In this document: in pieces, positions 54,351 through 64,000 of the stretch
Layout: every line of letters starts with the position of its first letter
Position numbering within the stretch: the first letter of the stretch is position 1
Origin: Cytidiella melzeri
Lineage: Eukaryota; Basidiomycota; Agaricomycetes; Polyporales; Irpicaceae
Assembly: GCA_022592445.1 (NCBI GenBank)
Contig: JABYQR010000241.1
Span: forward strand, 1-64,000
Direction of reading: 5' to 3'
Length of the DNA stretch: 64,000 bases
Program-made: the position numbers and the translations under genes
Notes under the pieces: generated by a model
The model's input: only the letters and a program-made list of their open reading frames with translations
What the model was told of the DNA's origin: nothing
The model's database searches: none

Positions 54351-56226
54351 TCACTTTAGCCAGATATGTCCTGCGGCATCTACTATCGACAGGCATCGAT
54401 AAGGATCCCGCATACAGAGACCGGCGATTAGGTGGCGGACTGCAAATAAGCATTGGAGGGAGCACGCAGCTGACAGAATGCAGGGACTGACCTTGAAGAC
54501 TGCATGTAGCGGGGAGCAGCTCCCATCTAACTGCTCGTTTGTCGATACCTCGCTCCAGATGAATATTGCCTCTTGCGAAGGGAACCTGGCCAGCCAACCT
54601 GATCGTTCGTGAGCAGATACCAATAGTCGAGAGTGAATATATCCACAAACGTACATGTGAGCTAGCGTGACACCAACAGACCAGCTGTCCACTTTCGTGT
54701 CATAGCGTAGACCCTGTGCATTTGCTACACATACTTTGGGGGCCATGTAGAACGGAGTCCCACAAACAGTCTTGACATCGATTATCGTTAGGCTACTTCA
54801 TTGCGAATGATGCTGGTGGCTACTTACCTGAAACGGGGAGCGAGCATCGTGGGCCTTTGCAGGACCAAAGTCAGCAACTTTGATGATTGCCGGGGTGTAT
54901 GAATGAATGAGGGTGTTCTAGTACACAGGTTAGCCCATATATATCTAAGAGTGTAGACGACCTACCCCAGGCTTGATGTTGCGGTGGATTATGTTGAAGC
55001 TGTGGAGATACATCAACGCCGAGCACAGTTGAGTGGTGACAATCTTCGAGTCATATTCCGCTGATGGATATTTGTTTAGTTCATGGTAAGAACGATGAAG
55101 CATCCAACAGACTGACTGAGCCGTTTTCGATCTCGAATGAGCTTCCCCAGGTTTCCGAAAGGTGCCAGTTCCATGACAAGGCCTGAACAAAATATTAGCT
55201 CCCGTGTATCCGGGATGTGGAGCGAAGGTTACTTACAGACGGTCTGGTCTTCTATGATTGTGGTTTGCAATTTGACGATGTAAGGCTGGAATGAACGTGT
55301 CAGCGCAATGCGTATTGACAATGAGTCTCAGTGAACTGACGTGGTGTAAGCGCTCCATAACCCTCACTCCTCGTCGAATCAATGCCTGTCTTCTCAATCT
55401 TTCTTCGCGTGGAGTCTCGTCACCGCCGACCTTGATCACTTTGACGGCGACAGGCACCCCCGAAGTCCTGTTATGTGCCAATACCACTGCACCAAATGTA
55501 CCTCTGCCCAGCCTATTTTTTCACATTCTTAACGAAAATGCTAGGAAAAACAAGTAGATACTCACTCTGTTCCAGACAGCAGATATTGCGATCTAAGCTG
55601 CGTATAATGGCGAATGTGAGCGACACACTCGAAGTTAGCAGGTGAAGGAGCAGAGTTACCGATTGCGGATCATATTGAGTGAACTTGAACGCTATGAACT
55701 GCAAATCAGATCTATCCAATGAGATATGATCCATAAAAACAAGCTTACTAGGTCCATTGTTGTCCCCGAAGGTCACGGTGTCGCCGCTGTTGACCCGATG
55801 ATCAGTGGCCTTGTGAATTCTGATCCCGTTTACCTGTGAATTTCGATGTCAGTGCAGACTTGGCGGAAACAGCTGAGAAAATCCTTACAAGACAGCCGTT
55901 CTTGCTTAGATCCTTCAGAAAGACAAAGAAATGGCGGCCATCCTCTGAGAGAACAGAGCGCACACTACTGTGCATTCTGCCTAAAGGACAATGGTAAGCA
56001 GCGTATGTAGTGCAGCTGTACAGCCAAACTCACTGATAATGTCTCTGCCTAGTAGAGGCTGATCACATTGGAGATCACGGCCAATGGTGAATTCCTTTGT
56101 TCGGTGGGGAATCGCGAAGTGTGTGGCAGAGCTGTCGGTAGCTTCGAATACCCCGCATAGCTTCTGTAAATCGCTTCGATCAGCCTGGCCAGTGGCGACA
56201 AGTCCGTTAGGTGCGGCCATCTCCAT
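54351..56226 (-). CDS. FHA-domain Ser/Thr protein kinase (CHK2/Cds1-like), catalytic Asp replaced
   Basis: 13 exons, 405 residues. Exons (- strand): 56226-56034, 55980-55889, 55833-55749, 55691-55660, 55597-55566, 55512-55341, 55285-55237, 55182-55117, 55060-54966, 54917-54828, 54770-54655, 54598-54492, 54439-54351. All introns are GT-AG, 48-62 nt, and the total is an exact number of codons with no stop. FHA domain at ~45-125 (IGRD, SRMHSSV, SKNG), which binds phosphothreonine. Kinase domain at ~147-402: GRGTFG loop, Lys169 in VPVAVK, HRN at 266-268 where HRD is expected, Asn273, DFG at 288-290, APK at 312-314 instead of APE, DSWSVGV. FHA plus kinase is the layout of DNA-damage checkpoint kinases, but it is short and lacks the catalytic base, so it may be a pseudokinase or decaying paralogue. 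The TTG upstream at 56232 is not needed as start. Confidence 0.88.
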
Positions 56227-56910
56227 GAACAAGTAGGGAAGACAAGAGAACTGTGCAAAGGGAGTTGTTAGATGACTTCAGTGCCGCCGCTTGCGATATT
56301 TATATGTGTCAGGTTGCCGCCCGCCACTCGAGACGTTGGACGTACGCTGTCAATGACACACCGTGGCAGACGTGCAAATGAAGAGGACATCTTCTAGTTT
56401 TCATTTGCCACTGCCCCGGGTTCCTTCGAGGCTGAGTGTCATGAGAAGACTAACAAAGACAAGAAAGACATTGGACGTACGCTTTTATTGACACGCTGCA
56501 GGGGTGTGAACGAAGAAGGCCTAGGCGGCCTAGGTTTCACTTGCCGCCCGACAACATTGCCCTACAGTGACTCAAACCGGTGGGTGGACAAAGGCAAAGG
56601 CAGTTTTCATGTGCCACACGGGTATAATCACGAAGGCAGTATTTCATGTGCCACACGGGCATGATAGCGAAGGCAGCTTTCACTTACCAACCGAGATGAG
56701 CTGCCGAGACAGGAAGGTTCGTGATCAGTACGTGGGGAACAGGATGGCATTGGTACCTTGCAACTCGTGCTACTTGCAACAAAATAACCGTCCCACACTA
56801 GTATATTTGTACAACCCTTTGTTTGCGCTTATTGTCTGTTCTTGTCCACACGATCTACTTCGACACATATAGCGTAATCAGCCTATGAGTGACTTAAAGG
56901 AGTGGGTACC
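56227..56910. other. intergenic region with short tandem repeats
   Basis: No gene seen. Two to three units of about 37 bp repeat CATGTGCCACACGGG and CGAAGGCAG (56599-56690). A second imperfect pair repeats TTGGACGTACGCT (about 56335 and 56471). A GGCCTAGGCGGCCTAGG palindrome lies near 56519. Confidence 0.45.
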
Positions 56911-58080
56911 TCACGCACTCGAATGACAAACCTTTGCCGGTTCACGTAGCCAATTTGGACTCTTGAATGCCTGTCTTGCAAGTTCAGGCTTCAGGTATAC
57001 AGGAAGGTGAGACCGGAACCTCACAGCAAAACCTCGGTCCCATTGAACACGCCTAAAAGTGTTGTGAATAATAGAGCTTGCCTGAGAATCGGTGACGACG
57101 CGTATACAGTGGTATAAACAAGAACGTATGGCACTTGTTTGGACGTAAAGGAAGCCTACCATTCGTGTCCATTGTTGTCAATTTCATTACCCTCTTGACG
57201 GATGGACAAATCAGACGAAGCAACTTTAGGGCTGGGAGTTAGAACCACGTATAAGGCGCATACAATGAGATACTCACCGAAACGCTCCGTCATTAGGAAC
57301 GCAGGGTGTATCTCTCCGAAGCACCAGCCATCTCTCCTGTTCCGGAGAAGCATAACGAGCAAAGGCCTCTGCATGGTATATTTGGAGTCGGTCAGCAGGT
57401 GACATGCACACTAAAACCGTATGGATGCACCCATGTTTCCAGTATCAAAAGCGGAGCGGTTGTGCACCTCCGACGCAGATTGTCCACCACGACCCATCAT
57501 TTCCACCATCACAGCATACTTGGCGCAACATACACACAGTCAACACGAGCACAAGGGGTAGGATAGGAGGCGGTCGCTCACCTCGAGGTTCGTCATGTCC
57601 ACACCATGTTTCGAATGCTGACGCTTGCTCAAGAACATATCCCACAGGCCGTGTTCACGACCCTTGACCTTAAGGTTGACAATAACGGGGATGTCCATCT
57701 TCCACCGTTTCGGCGGGTCGTCGAGGGGACAAGCGTAAGCCATGCGCAATGCAGGTGCGACTTCTTCTAATAATACCATCAGTAACTCTTTCACCGCGGC
57801 ACAGTTGCACATAGACCGACAACGCAACGCACCGTCTGGAGCTTGAACCAACTTGGCAAGGGTGTCCTTCAAGTTAGTGAACGAAGAGAACTTGTCCTCT
57901 GTCCGCATAACACTGAGTCCCAATGCACCTATGAAGCCACGGCGGGCGTAGTTGCTTACCATTGGCCATGTGAGCGAGGATGGACATGTGAGTAGTCAAG
58001 AGAGTGGTCGACGTTGGGTCTTGGAGGTTGTCAGCCGCCTTCCACCTGGGTGCACATGGAAGCAACGCGCACACACACAC
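56911..58080 (-). CDS. hypothetical spliced protein
   Basis: Not recognised. Likely exons on the - strand: one ending LLTTHMSILAHMAN (near 57975); after a short intron (GTAAGC to CATAG) one with RTEDKFSSFTNLKDTLAKLV and KRWKMDIPVIVNLKVKGREHGLWDMFLS ending near 57580 at a GTGAGC donor; then one with LLVMLLRNRRDGWCFGEIHPAFLMTERF (about 57375-57285), a GTGAGT intron, and EGNEIDNNGHEW (about 57190). The 3' end is uncertain, between 57060 and 56911. Composition and intron pattern match real genes around it. Domain and role unknown. Confidence 0.5.
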
Positions 58081-60010
58081 ACAGCTGCCTTCCGGTTGAG
58101 GCGTGTCTTGTTAATAGCCGCCAACTTTGTGGCGCAAGCTGGAACCAAGCTGGAACTAAGGCGCCTACTTTGTTACAGGCGAGGCGAGAATGGCTATCAC
58201 GAGTACAAGTACGTGAGTACAATATAAGCTGTATGCTTTGGAACCTGGGTTTGCTGGGCTGAGTTTGAACAGAGCGAGTGTGCTTCGAGCGAAGGCAAAC
58301 TCGCGATGACTCAGGACATAGTCGACTTATAAATTCTCAAATCCATACATGCGCGGCTGTGATACTTTTCTGATAACATACTAGTCGTGTTATAGCGGCG
58401 AACGGGTCTGCCAGTGCTGTAAGATGTTGAAACATCGCAGAAGATGTGCGAGCCAGCTGCGTATTTTGTCTGTCAACAGGCAAATCAGTCAGCGAGAACG
58501 CAACCTCGAGATCAAGCACAAACAAGACGGGGTCAAACACTTGCCACAGTACGCCGTGCTCTGATCCTGGCTTGGACGCTCCACCATCGCATTATTGAAT
58601 GTAGTCCAGTCCTCAGAACGGCAGACCCAGTCCAATAAAGTCGGTCATCTCAGGGACTGGGAGAGCGTCGACAGGCCAGATACCAGGTCGTTTGTGTCGT
58701 ACGACAAGCGATGCCAGACGTACGCGACCTAGCCCGCTGGAGGTACGACGATCTGCTCGTGCACACTCACACCGTCCTGCTATCATGACTTCCCCTATAA
58801 GCGTTTACTGTCCGTGAGTGGATATCAGGCCTTTGTGTCGCTTATGCGAGCTGGGCGTAAATGCGGAATGCTCGTCGGGACCTGGCAGAGAGGAAAATGT
58901 TTGCTGTTGAGGACATACAGGGAATGAAATTGCACACTCCCGTCGTTGTTGTGAGGCAAGGTAGATGGCGAGGGGGTGCGATTGTATCTTCCATCAACGT
59001 CTGCTGTGGTCCTGTCAATACAAATCGTGAGAGATAATAGGGCGGTTCTTGTACGGGGAGTGCACCAGTAATCAGGATTATGAGAAGGAGGGTAACGGCT
59101 CTGCGTAAAGGCAGACCTGAGCTTCTTATCGGCCTTCCCTCTTATCCTTCAAGACCATAATTTCCCGCCATTTATGCTCTCGCTAACGGTGTCCAATAGT
59201 CACCTTACTTGCTATTCCATCATTGCCAGCAAATACCTAAAACGGACGCAAACTGTAAGTGCACGTTCCGATAACAAGCAAATCAGTTGACTTGGTTCTT
59301 GTCGTCTGTGTGAACAGAGCGTTTGCGATTGCGCTGCAATGTCAAAAGCAACGCCCTCGAGTCAGAGAGAGTTGTCAATTAATAAAGAATGCGTACCGGT
59401 ATACGAGGGGTGCAACATCTCAGTCACCGACCTTCTGGCACCGTCCTGCAAGCCTGTAGACGGCCTGCCTTCATGAGATGCGCAGCTGGGCTATTAGCCT
59501 GGATCTCGCTCTCAATGGCGTAAATAGCTACAAGATCACTTTGCAGCCTGCCTGTGAGCGAGAGCGGACGTAGTTGAGTGGTCGAGGGAGTGGTCAAGGT
59601 TGGGTCTTTGCCTCAGCTGCCTTCCAGCTTCCGGAGGCGTGTCTTAGCCAACAACTTTGTGGCGCAAGCTGGAACCAAGCTGGAACTATGGCGTCTACTT
59701 GGCTACCAGCGAGAATGACTACTATATATATATTGCGAGTACAGATAAAATCCCTCAGCTCTGGACGTCAATTTAGCTGAGATGAGTTTCTGACAGAGTG
59801 AGTATGCTACGAGCAAATGCAAGACGCACATCCCACCAGGAGTCGGGACTTCTATGACGGGACTACTAGCACCCACGGCTCGCTTATAAATTCCAGATGC
59901 CAGAGATGTGTGGCTGTAAAGATTAATCACGTACCAGGTATTGTACTAGTGAATGGAACTGCACATAAGATGATCTGCCAGTGCTGTAAGATGTTGACAT
60001 AGTAGCGGCG
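57990..60010. repeat. segmental duplication, two copies
   Basis: About 57990-58440 and 59570-60010 are diverged direct copies sharing GTGGTCGA/GTTGGGTCTT, CAACTTTGTGGCGCAAGCTGG, ACTTATAAATT and TCTGCCAGTGCTGTAAGATGTTGA-type blocks. The first lies upstream of the unknown gene ending near 58080, the second just beyond the 3' end of the JmjC-like gene. A TATAAATTC box is kept in both, so these may be duplicated promoter segments. Confidence 0.65.
58441..59569. other. intergenic region, nothing recognised
   Basis: No convincing coding sequence, repeat family or RNA gene seen on either strand. Short open frames are not supported by splice sites or motifs. Confidence 0.4.
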
Positions 60011-60062
60011 GGTCTCTATCATAGTATGCAGAACGCAGCGCACTGGGGAAATATCACCTCTT

Positions 60063-63000
60063 CTAGTAAAGCCATCGGAATAAACCCTCAAACTCAGGAT
60101 ATTCAACGAGATCAGAGCCAGGCTCCATCCAATCTACGCCTTCCTCTGATGCTAACCACTCCCCTTTGTCAAAATCGCCTGGTTCGATACCTCGTAGATC
60201 TATCGTGTTCTCCACGAGGATCAGTTTGATCACATTCTGGGCCAAGGAAAGTTCGCCAAGAGCCTCTGCTGTGGGCTTAATTTTACGTTTCCCAGGATCT
60301 GTGTCACCTAAAACATAGCGTTCGGGCCACATGATCATGCGAGCCAAGGATATAAGCAACTTCCAAGATACTGTAGTAGAGGTTATATGCAAAGATAGCT
60401 AACAATAGGCTCTCGGTTACTCACCTTGTGGTTTCTCATAGGCCAAGTAGAAAACAAGTCTACCAAGAAGTCGTATTGTACCGGGATGCGTAGCATTTGT
60501 GCTTCTTTGATTGGTGAGAACGGCACAGACACGAGTCATCTCGGTCAGGTGCATAGTTTCCATCATTAAGAAGTGGCCGCCTGTCACAATAGCATTCTCC
60601 AGCGTGTATACTTGATGAAGAATACCTGGAGGCTGAATTCTGACACCAGAGAATTCAGAGAGTGTTGAAAGAAGTATGGAATCACCTACAAGATCATTCC
60701 AGGTGTCAGAATCAGGTTGTGGGGTGCGGCCAAGGAAGCTATGATTCTAGATCGTGGCAGTGAGCAACTTGTTTCAAATGATCCAGCATTGCGGGGACTG
60801 CTTCCGTAGATGAAAATTCTGACTGGAGATAAGACCACAATTTTGTCCCTTTCTTGATGTGCGCAAACGTTGCCAGCCCAGCGGCATCGTGATGTAGCCC
60901 CGTAAATACGCCTGTTGAGCCAAACAATGCCCAGGAGCACTGACGCACTGCGTCCCAATCCATTGACTGTGGACCGAATGAATTGTTCCCCTCGCGGATG
61001 GCTTTGCGTAAGTCATTGAGGTTCTGCTTCTTCTGTGCATGACCTTCGGGCTCAAAATCTCCACTGTCAAATGTTGTAGGCGCCAATGGCTTGCGCTTTG
61101 CAGCAGGCTGAAAGCCAATTGAGCAAGTACCCGACATTGCTCGGGCAGAGGTGGATAACTGCCTATGATACCACGGTAAGCTCCATGCCCTCAAGATTAT
61201 GACGACATGCTTTGAACAAACCGAATTATGTATGGTGGAGAGCCTTCCAGAGGAGTTGCAATGTCTAAGCAGTTCACGCGCTGCTGTGGGTCATTGGCTG
61301 CAGAGAGAAATGATCTTATATCACCCTTGACAGGACGAATGGCTAGAAAAATAGTTCAGTATCAGTCTGGCAATCATTTGCAATCGTGATGAACCCACTA
61401 TTTTTTTTCCTCTTATCCTCTGTACTGTTCTGAGCTAGACGAAACCATCAGCACATGAGGAGCAGGAAGCAGATGATGATTACGCTCACCCAGCCATTCA
61501 ATAAGGGAACCGTCTGGTGATCGTGATGCTAAAGCGCAAAGGCATTTCTCGTTCCATTCATACTCAGGTTCGCTCTCCGTTGCACCGAGCACTAGGACCA
61601 CGCGACGACGTGCTAATGCCTCCCGAGCAGATTCAACATGTTCTTCCCATACGCTCATAGGACTCCCAGCTGGTGGTGTTTGGAGGACCGTCACAAGTGG
61701 TGGACCACCATCAGGCGGTGGCGCAGTGGCATCGAATCCAGCTGCAAGCCATCGAAGCATAGCGATTTCAGGATCCTAGCTCATCAAGGTTATGAGTCAA
61801 TGTTGAGCGTTGAAGCGCAGTTGAATATATTTACGTTAGAGTCATTCGGTGTGGCAGGAAGAAACATGTCCATTTGATTCCAACACTCCACATGAGAAGA
61901 GCTCTTCAACGTGGCCGGAGGCTGGCGATATTTGTTCTTGGGAAAAGTGTCATATGTTGGCTGATGGCTTGGCATGCAATGGTCTGGATAGTGGTGAGAA
62001 AGATAGCTGTGACAATTGCATTGCAGATCATCTCCTGCTTACCGGAAGTAGAGCGGTCTTGATTTTCACGGAAGGAGGAGTTCTCTTCGAAGTCTTGCGG
62101 CAGGGAAGAACCTAAAAGCTTCGCGATGGGCTGGAACGGAGAGCATGGGGTGGAAGCAGGCGCAGAAGCAAATTCTGCCTCAGCATTAGGGGCGTAAGGG
62201 GAGGCAGGACTAGGCACCGGCTCAGAAGAATGTGAACGTCCGACTTCGCGCGCAGGGGCAGGGGAAGGAGCAGGTCCAGGTGCGGGCACAAGAGCAGCCT
62301 CGTCCTCAAAAGCAGAGGTTGGGACGGACGCAGGAGTAGCAGACACTGTCTCTCCTATGTGTATCGGCACAATAGGAGGATTATCTACTGTTTATGTCGG
62401 TGTGATAGTTTTATTGAAGTGCTCATTAACGCAATTCAAGACTTACCGGGGTAGGGGTGTGCGTCAATGAATCTCTGACGAAGGTGTTCGAAACGAAGAT
62501 TAACAACGCGCAAAATGTCTGCCTCTGTTAGATCAGCATACAACTTTGACAGGCAGGCCTTAATGTCTTCTGAACGTCTATCCATCGGAATACAGCGCTC
62601 AGGGACATTACCTGCGTGAATTATTCAGAACAACTCATACATTTGTCTCGCTACATACCGTGATTCCACCGGTTGGTTTCTGTTTTCAAAGACTTGTGCT
62701 GCATGTACTTGAAATGAGCGTGGTGTGACCATATGAGTTGAAGCCGTTGATCATAAGGGCAGAATACTGCTTGTTGGTTGTGCCACCGCTCCCACGAGCA
62801 CCTAGGCCTGGCTTGTTTCACATGAATCTCGTCAGGCATAATCCAAAGATCTCCAGGACGACCGATGTCCGCTATGGGCTCAGCGTGAGTTACGTATGCA
62901 GCATACGCGCCGTGCACGCTCTTTCCGCTGGAGGCTGACCATTTTCGATCATCAGGCCAGTTTTCATGTTTCTCCAGACTACGCTGGTTGTGCCATATGA

Positions 63001-63180
63001 CGGTAATGGGCGTGGCCACTGCAGCCATTATAAAAAGCTCAGTTTCGTCTAAACAGTAATCCCAATGAAGTTGAATAGCATTCAATAAGGCTACGCTATG
63101 TAGGACTTACCGAGAACAATGTTTGGTGCAGTGTGATTTGAATACATTAGGTAGGGAAAAGATGTATCCCGCTGAGCCAT
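60063..63180 (-). CDS. JmjC-like cupin protein, multi-exon
   Basis: Start ATG 63180 (MAQRDTSFPYL). Supported introns: 63049-63110, 62612-62658, 62388-62446 and 60371-60424; others are needed near 62050-61990, 61840-61790, 61490-61340 and 61200-61130. The N-terminal exons carry DETELFIMAAVATPITV, VNLRFEHLRQRFIDAH and a long Pro/Ala/Ser linker (about 62370-62120). The C-terminal part has the cupin: FTGLHHDAAGLATFAHIKKGTKLWSY gives the HxD iron ligands and a Lys for 2-oxoglutarate, and PPGILHQVYTLENAIVTGGHF supplies the distal His. The protein ends FRWLY at 60063. JmjC enzymes are Fe(II)/2-oxoglutarate dioxygenases acting on histones or other proteins; the substrate is unknown. One join near 60740 (a TAG in the expected frame) is unresolved, so a pseudogene is possible. 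Confidence 0.7.
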
Positions 63181-64000
63181 GGATGTCTGGGCAAAAAATA
63201 TCGATTCAAAACGTCAGCCTTGTCCGAAGTCGAGCTTCCATGCACAAAATCTGGGATTATGCAGGTATGCGTCCGCTGACGCAGAACGCACCTTCTATCA
63301 AGTTCCTGAATCTGAAGAGAGAAAAGCGGTTCGCATCAGCTACCATGGATAGTATGGCGCAGTATAGTGCATACTTACTTTGAACTCAAGATGTCAATGA
63401 ATCGCCGGCTGGTGTGGCGTGGTTTCAGGATGGTTTCAAGTTTGGCGGCTCCTGCACGTGGTTTCAAGATGGTTTCAGGAACGTAGCACGTGATACGGCT
63501 TCAGAAGCGCTCTCCGTCCAATTTCCCGCAGAGTGAAGATAGTGAGAACGTACGCATAAAGTTACAATACAGATAATTTTACACCAGTACGACATGTATG
63601 GTAAAAAGATGGTGCATATCGTGGAGCGTTCAGTATACGAAATACACGTTTGAGCTGAAGAGTGGTTCCCCACAAATCTCGGTGTATGTCACACGGGTCA
63701 GACTTGAGTTTGCAGCAGCGATGCGGATTTATAGAGGCTGATGCGCGTACAGAGGGATGTCTACGGGGAGTTGAGTCACCAGTTCTTTTGTGTGTTAGAA
63801 CACAGGATTCGAGAGCTTGAGCGGGCATGGGTTCATACCGTAAATGATCATAGTGCAGCTGGGGAGGGACGTGTTGCGTGTTTATGCGTAGGTATTGAGA
63901 GGGACAGTAATGGTGTGCGTACAGGGCGCAGAGATGGCAGATGGGAGGGGTGATCGGCGTACGCCTATTGGCGGCGGCGCGCATTACCAAGTGCCGTAGG
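63181..64000. other. right-end region, nothing firmly recognised
   Basis: It should hold the promoter of the JmjC-like gene. Short direct repeats of GGTTTCA(A/G)GATGGTTTCA lie at 63420-63480. A 142-codon open frame on the - strand (63562-63990) and overlapping + frames have no motif or splice support and are not called. Confidence 0.4.

Noticed and set aside
60170..60200. tRNA B-box-like sequences (GGTTCGAT), also near 19465
   Set aside because: Each lies in a reading frame and no A-box or acceptor stem pairs with it.
63562..63990. A 142-codon frame at the right end
   Set aside because: Low-complexity composition, overlapping open frames on both strands, and no splice or domain support.

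Overview
The window is nuclear DNA of a filamentous fungus, almost certainly an agaricomycete basidiomycete. The reasons are many 47-62 nt GT-AG introns, a KDZ (CxC2-type) transposase, DUF6589 proteins, a RecQ-like helicase with a long C-terminal extension, Tf1/sushi-like Ty3/Gypsy elements with a C-terminal chromodomain, and a JmjC-like protein of basidiomycete type. No tRNA, rRNA, CRISPR or bacterial-type operon was seen. Most of the window is nested transposable elements; host-like genes lie mainly in the last 10 kb.

Layout. 1-4235: LTR pieces and nested Helitron-like elements with a minisatellite core, then a solo LTR. 4673-12652: a convergent, tail-to-tail pair of broken genes, a RecQ-like helicase (+) split by a 1.84 kb element, and a DUF6589 protein (-) split by another LTR. 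12714-21181: LTR remnants, a DDE transposase fragment (-), a second copy of the 1.85 kb element, and a Gypsy element (Gypsy-2, -) with an extra ORF ahead of gag and a solo LTR in gag. 21222-21642: a near-perfect foldback element. 22307-26490: a KDZ transposase pseudogene.

27058-50638 is a nested stack. A + strand Gypsy remnant, invaded by a solo LTR and a Helitron-like element, ends in an LTR that is split by a Ty1/Copia element (31388-50152, 551-bp LTRs, TSD GGGCT). The Copia element holds a complete Gypsy element (Gypsy-1, 33265-41789, 757-bp LTRs, TSD ACCCT). Gypsy-1 has a solo LTR in its reverse transcriptase (TSD TTGAG). Copia integrase is also broken by two nested Helitron-like elements.

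50639-52640 holds DUF6589 gene remnants. 54351-56226 is a fully reconstructable 13-exon FHA-domain protein kinase whose catalytic-loop Asp is Asn. 56911-58080 is an unknown spliced gene, and 60063-63180 is a multi-exon JmjC-like gene.

The most unusual biology is in the LTR elements. (i) Gypsy-1 has a leader of about 1.35 kb without a single ATG on the sense strand, although it contains a 286-codon open frame related to the ATG-started ORF1 of Gypsy-2. (ii) Two unrelated LTR families carry a primer-binding site complementary to the predicted 5' end of their own transcript, as in Tf1 self-priming. (iii) The main LTR family carries a 68-nt spliceosomal-type intron that two of its copies lack precisely. 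(iv) The Copia element has a PBS matching the anticodon stem-loop of initiator tRNA-Met. (v) A 1649-bp Helitron-like family is present in two copies that appear identical.
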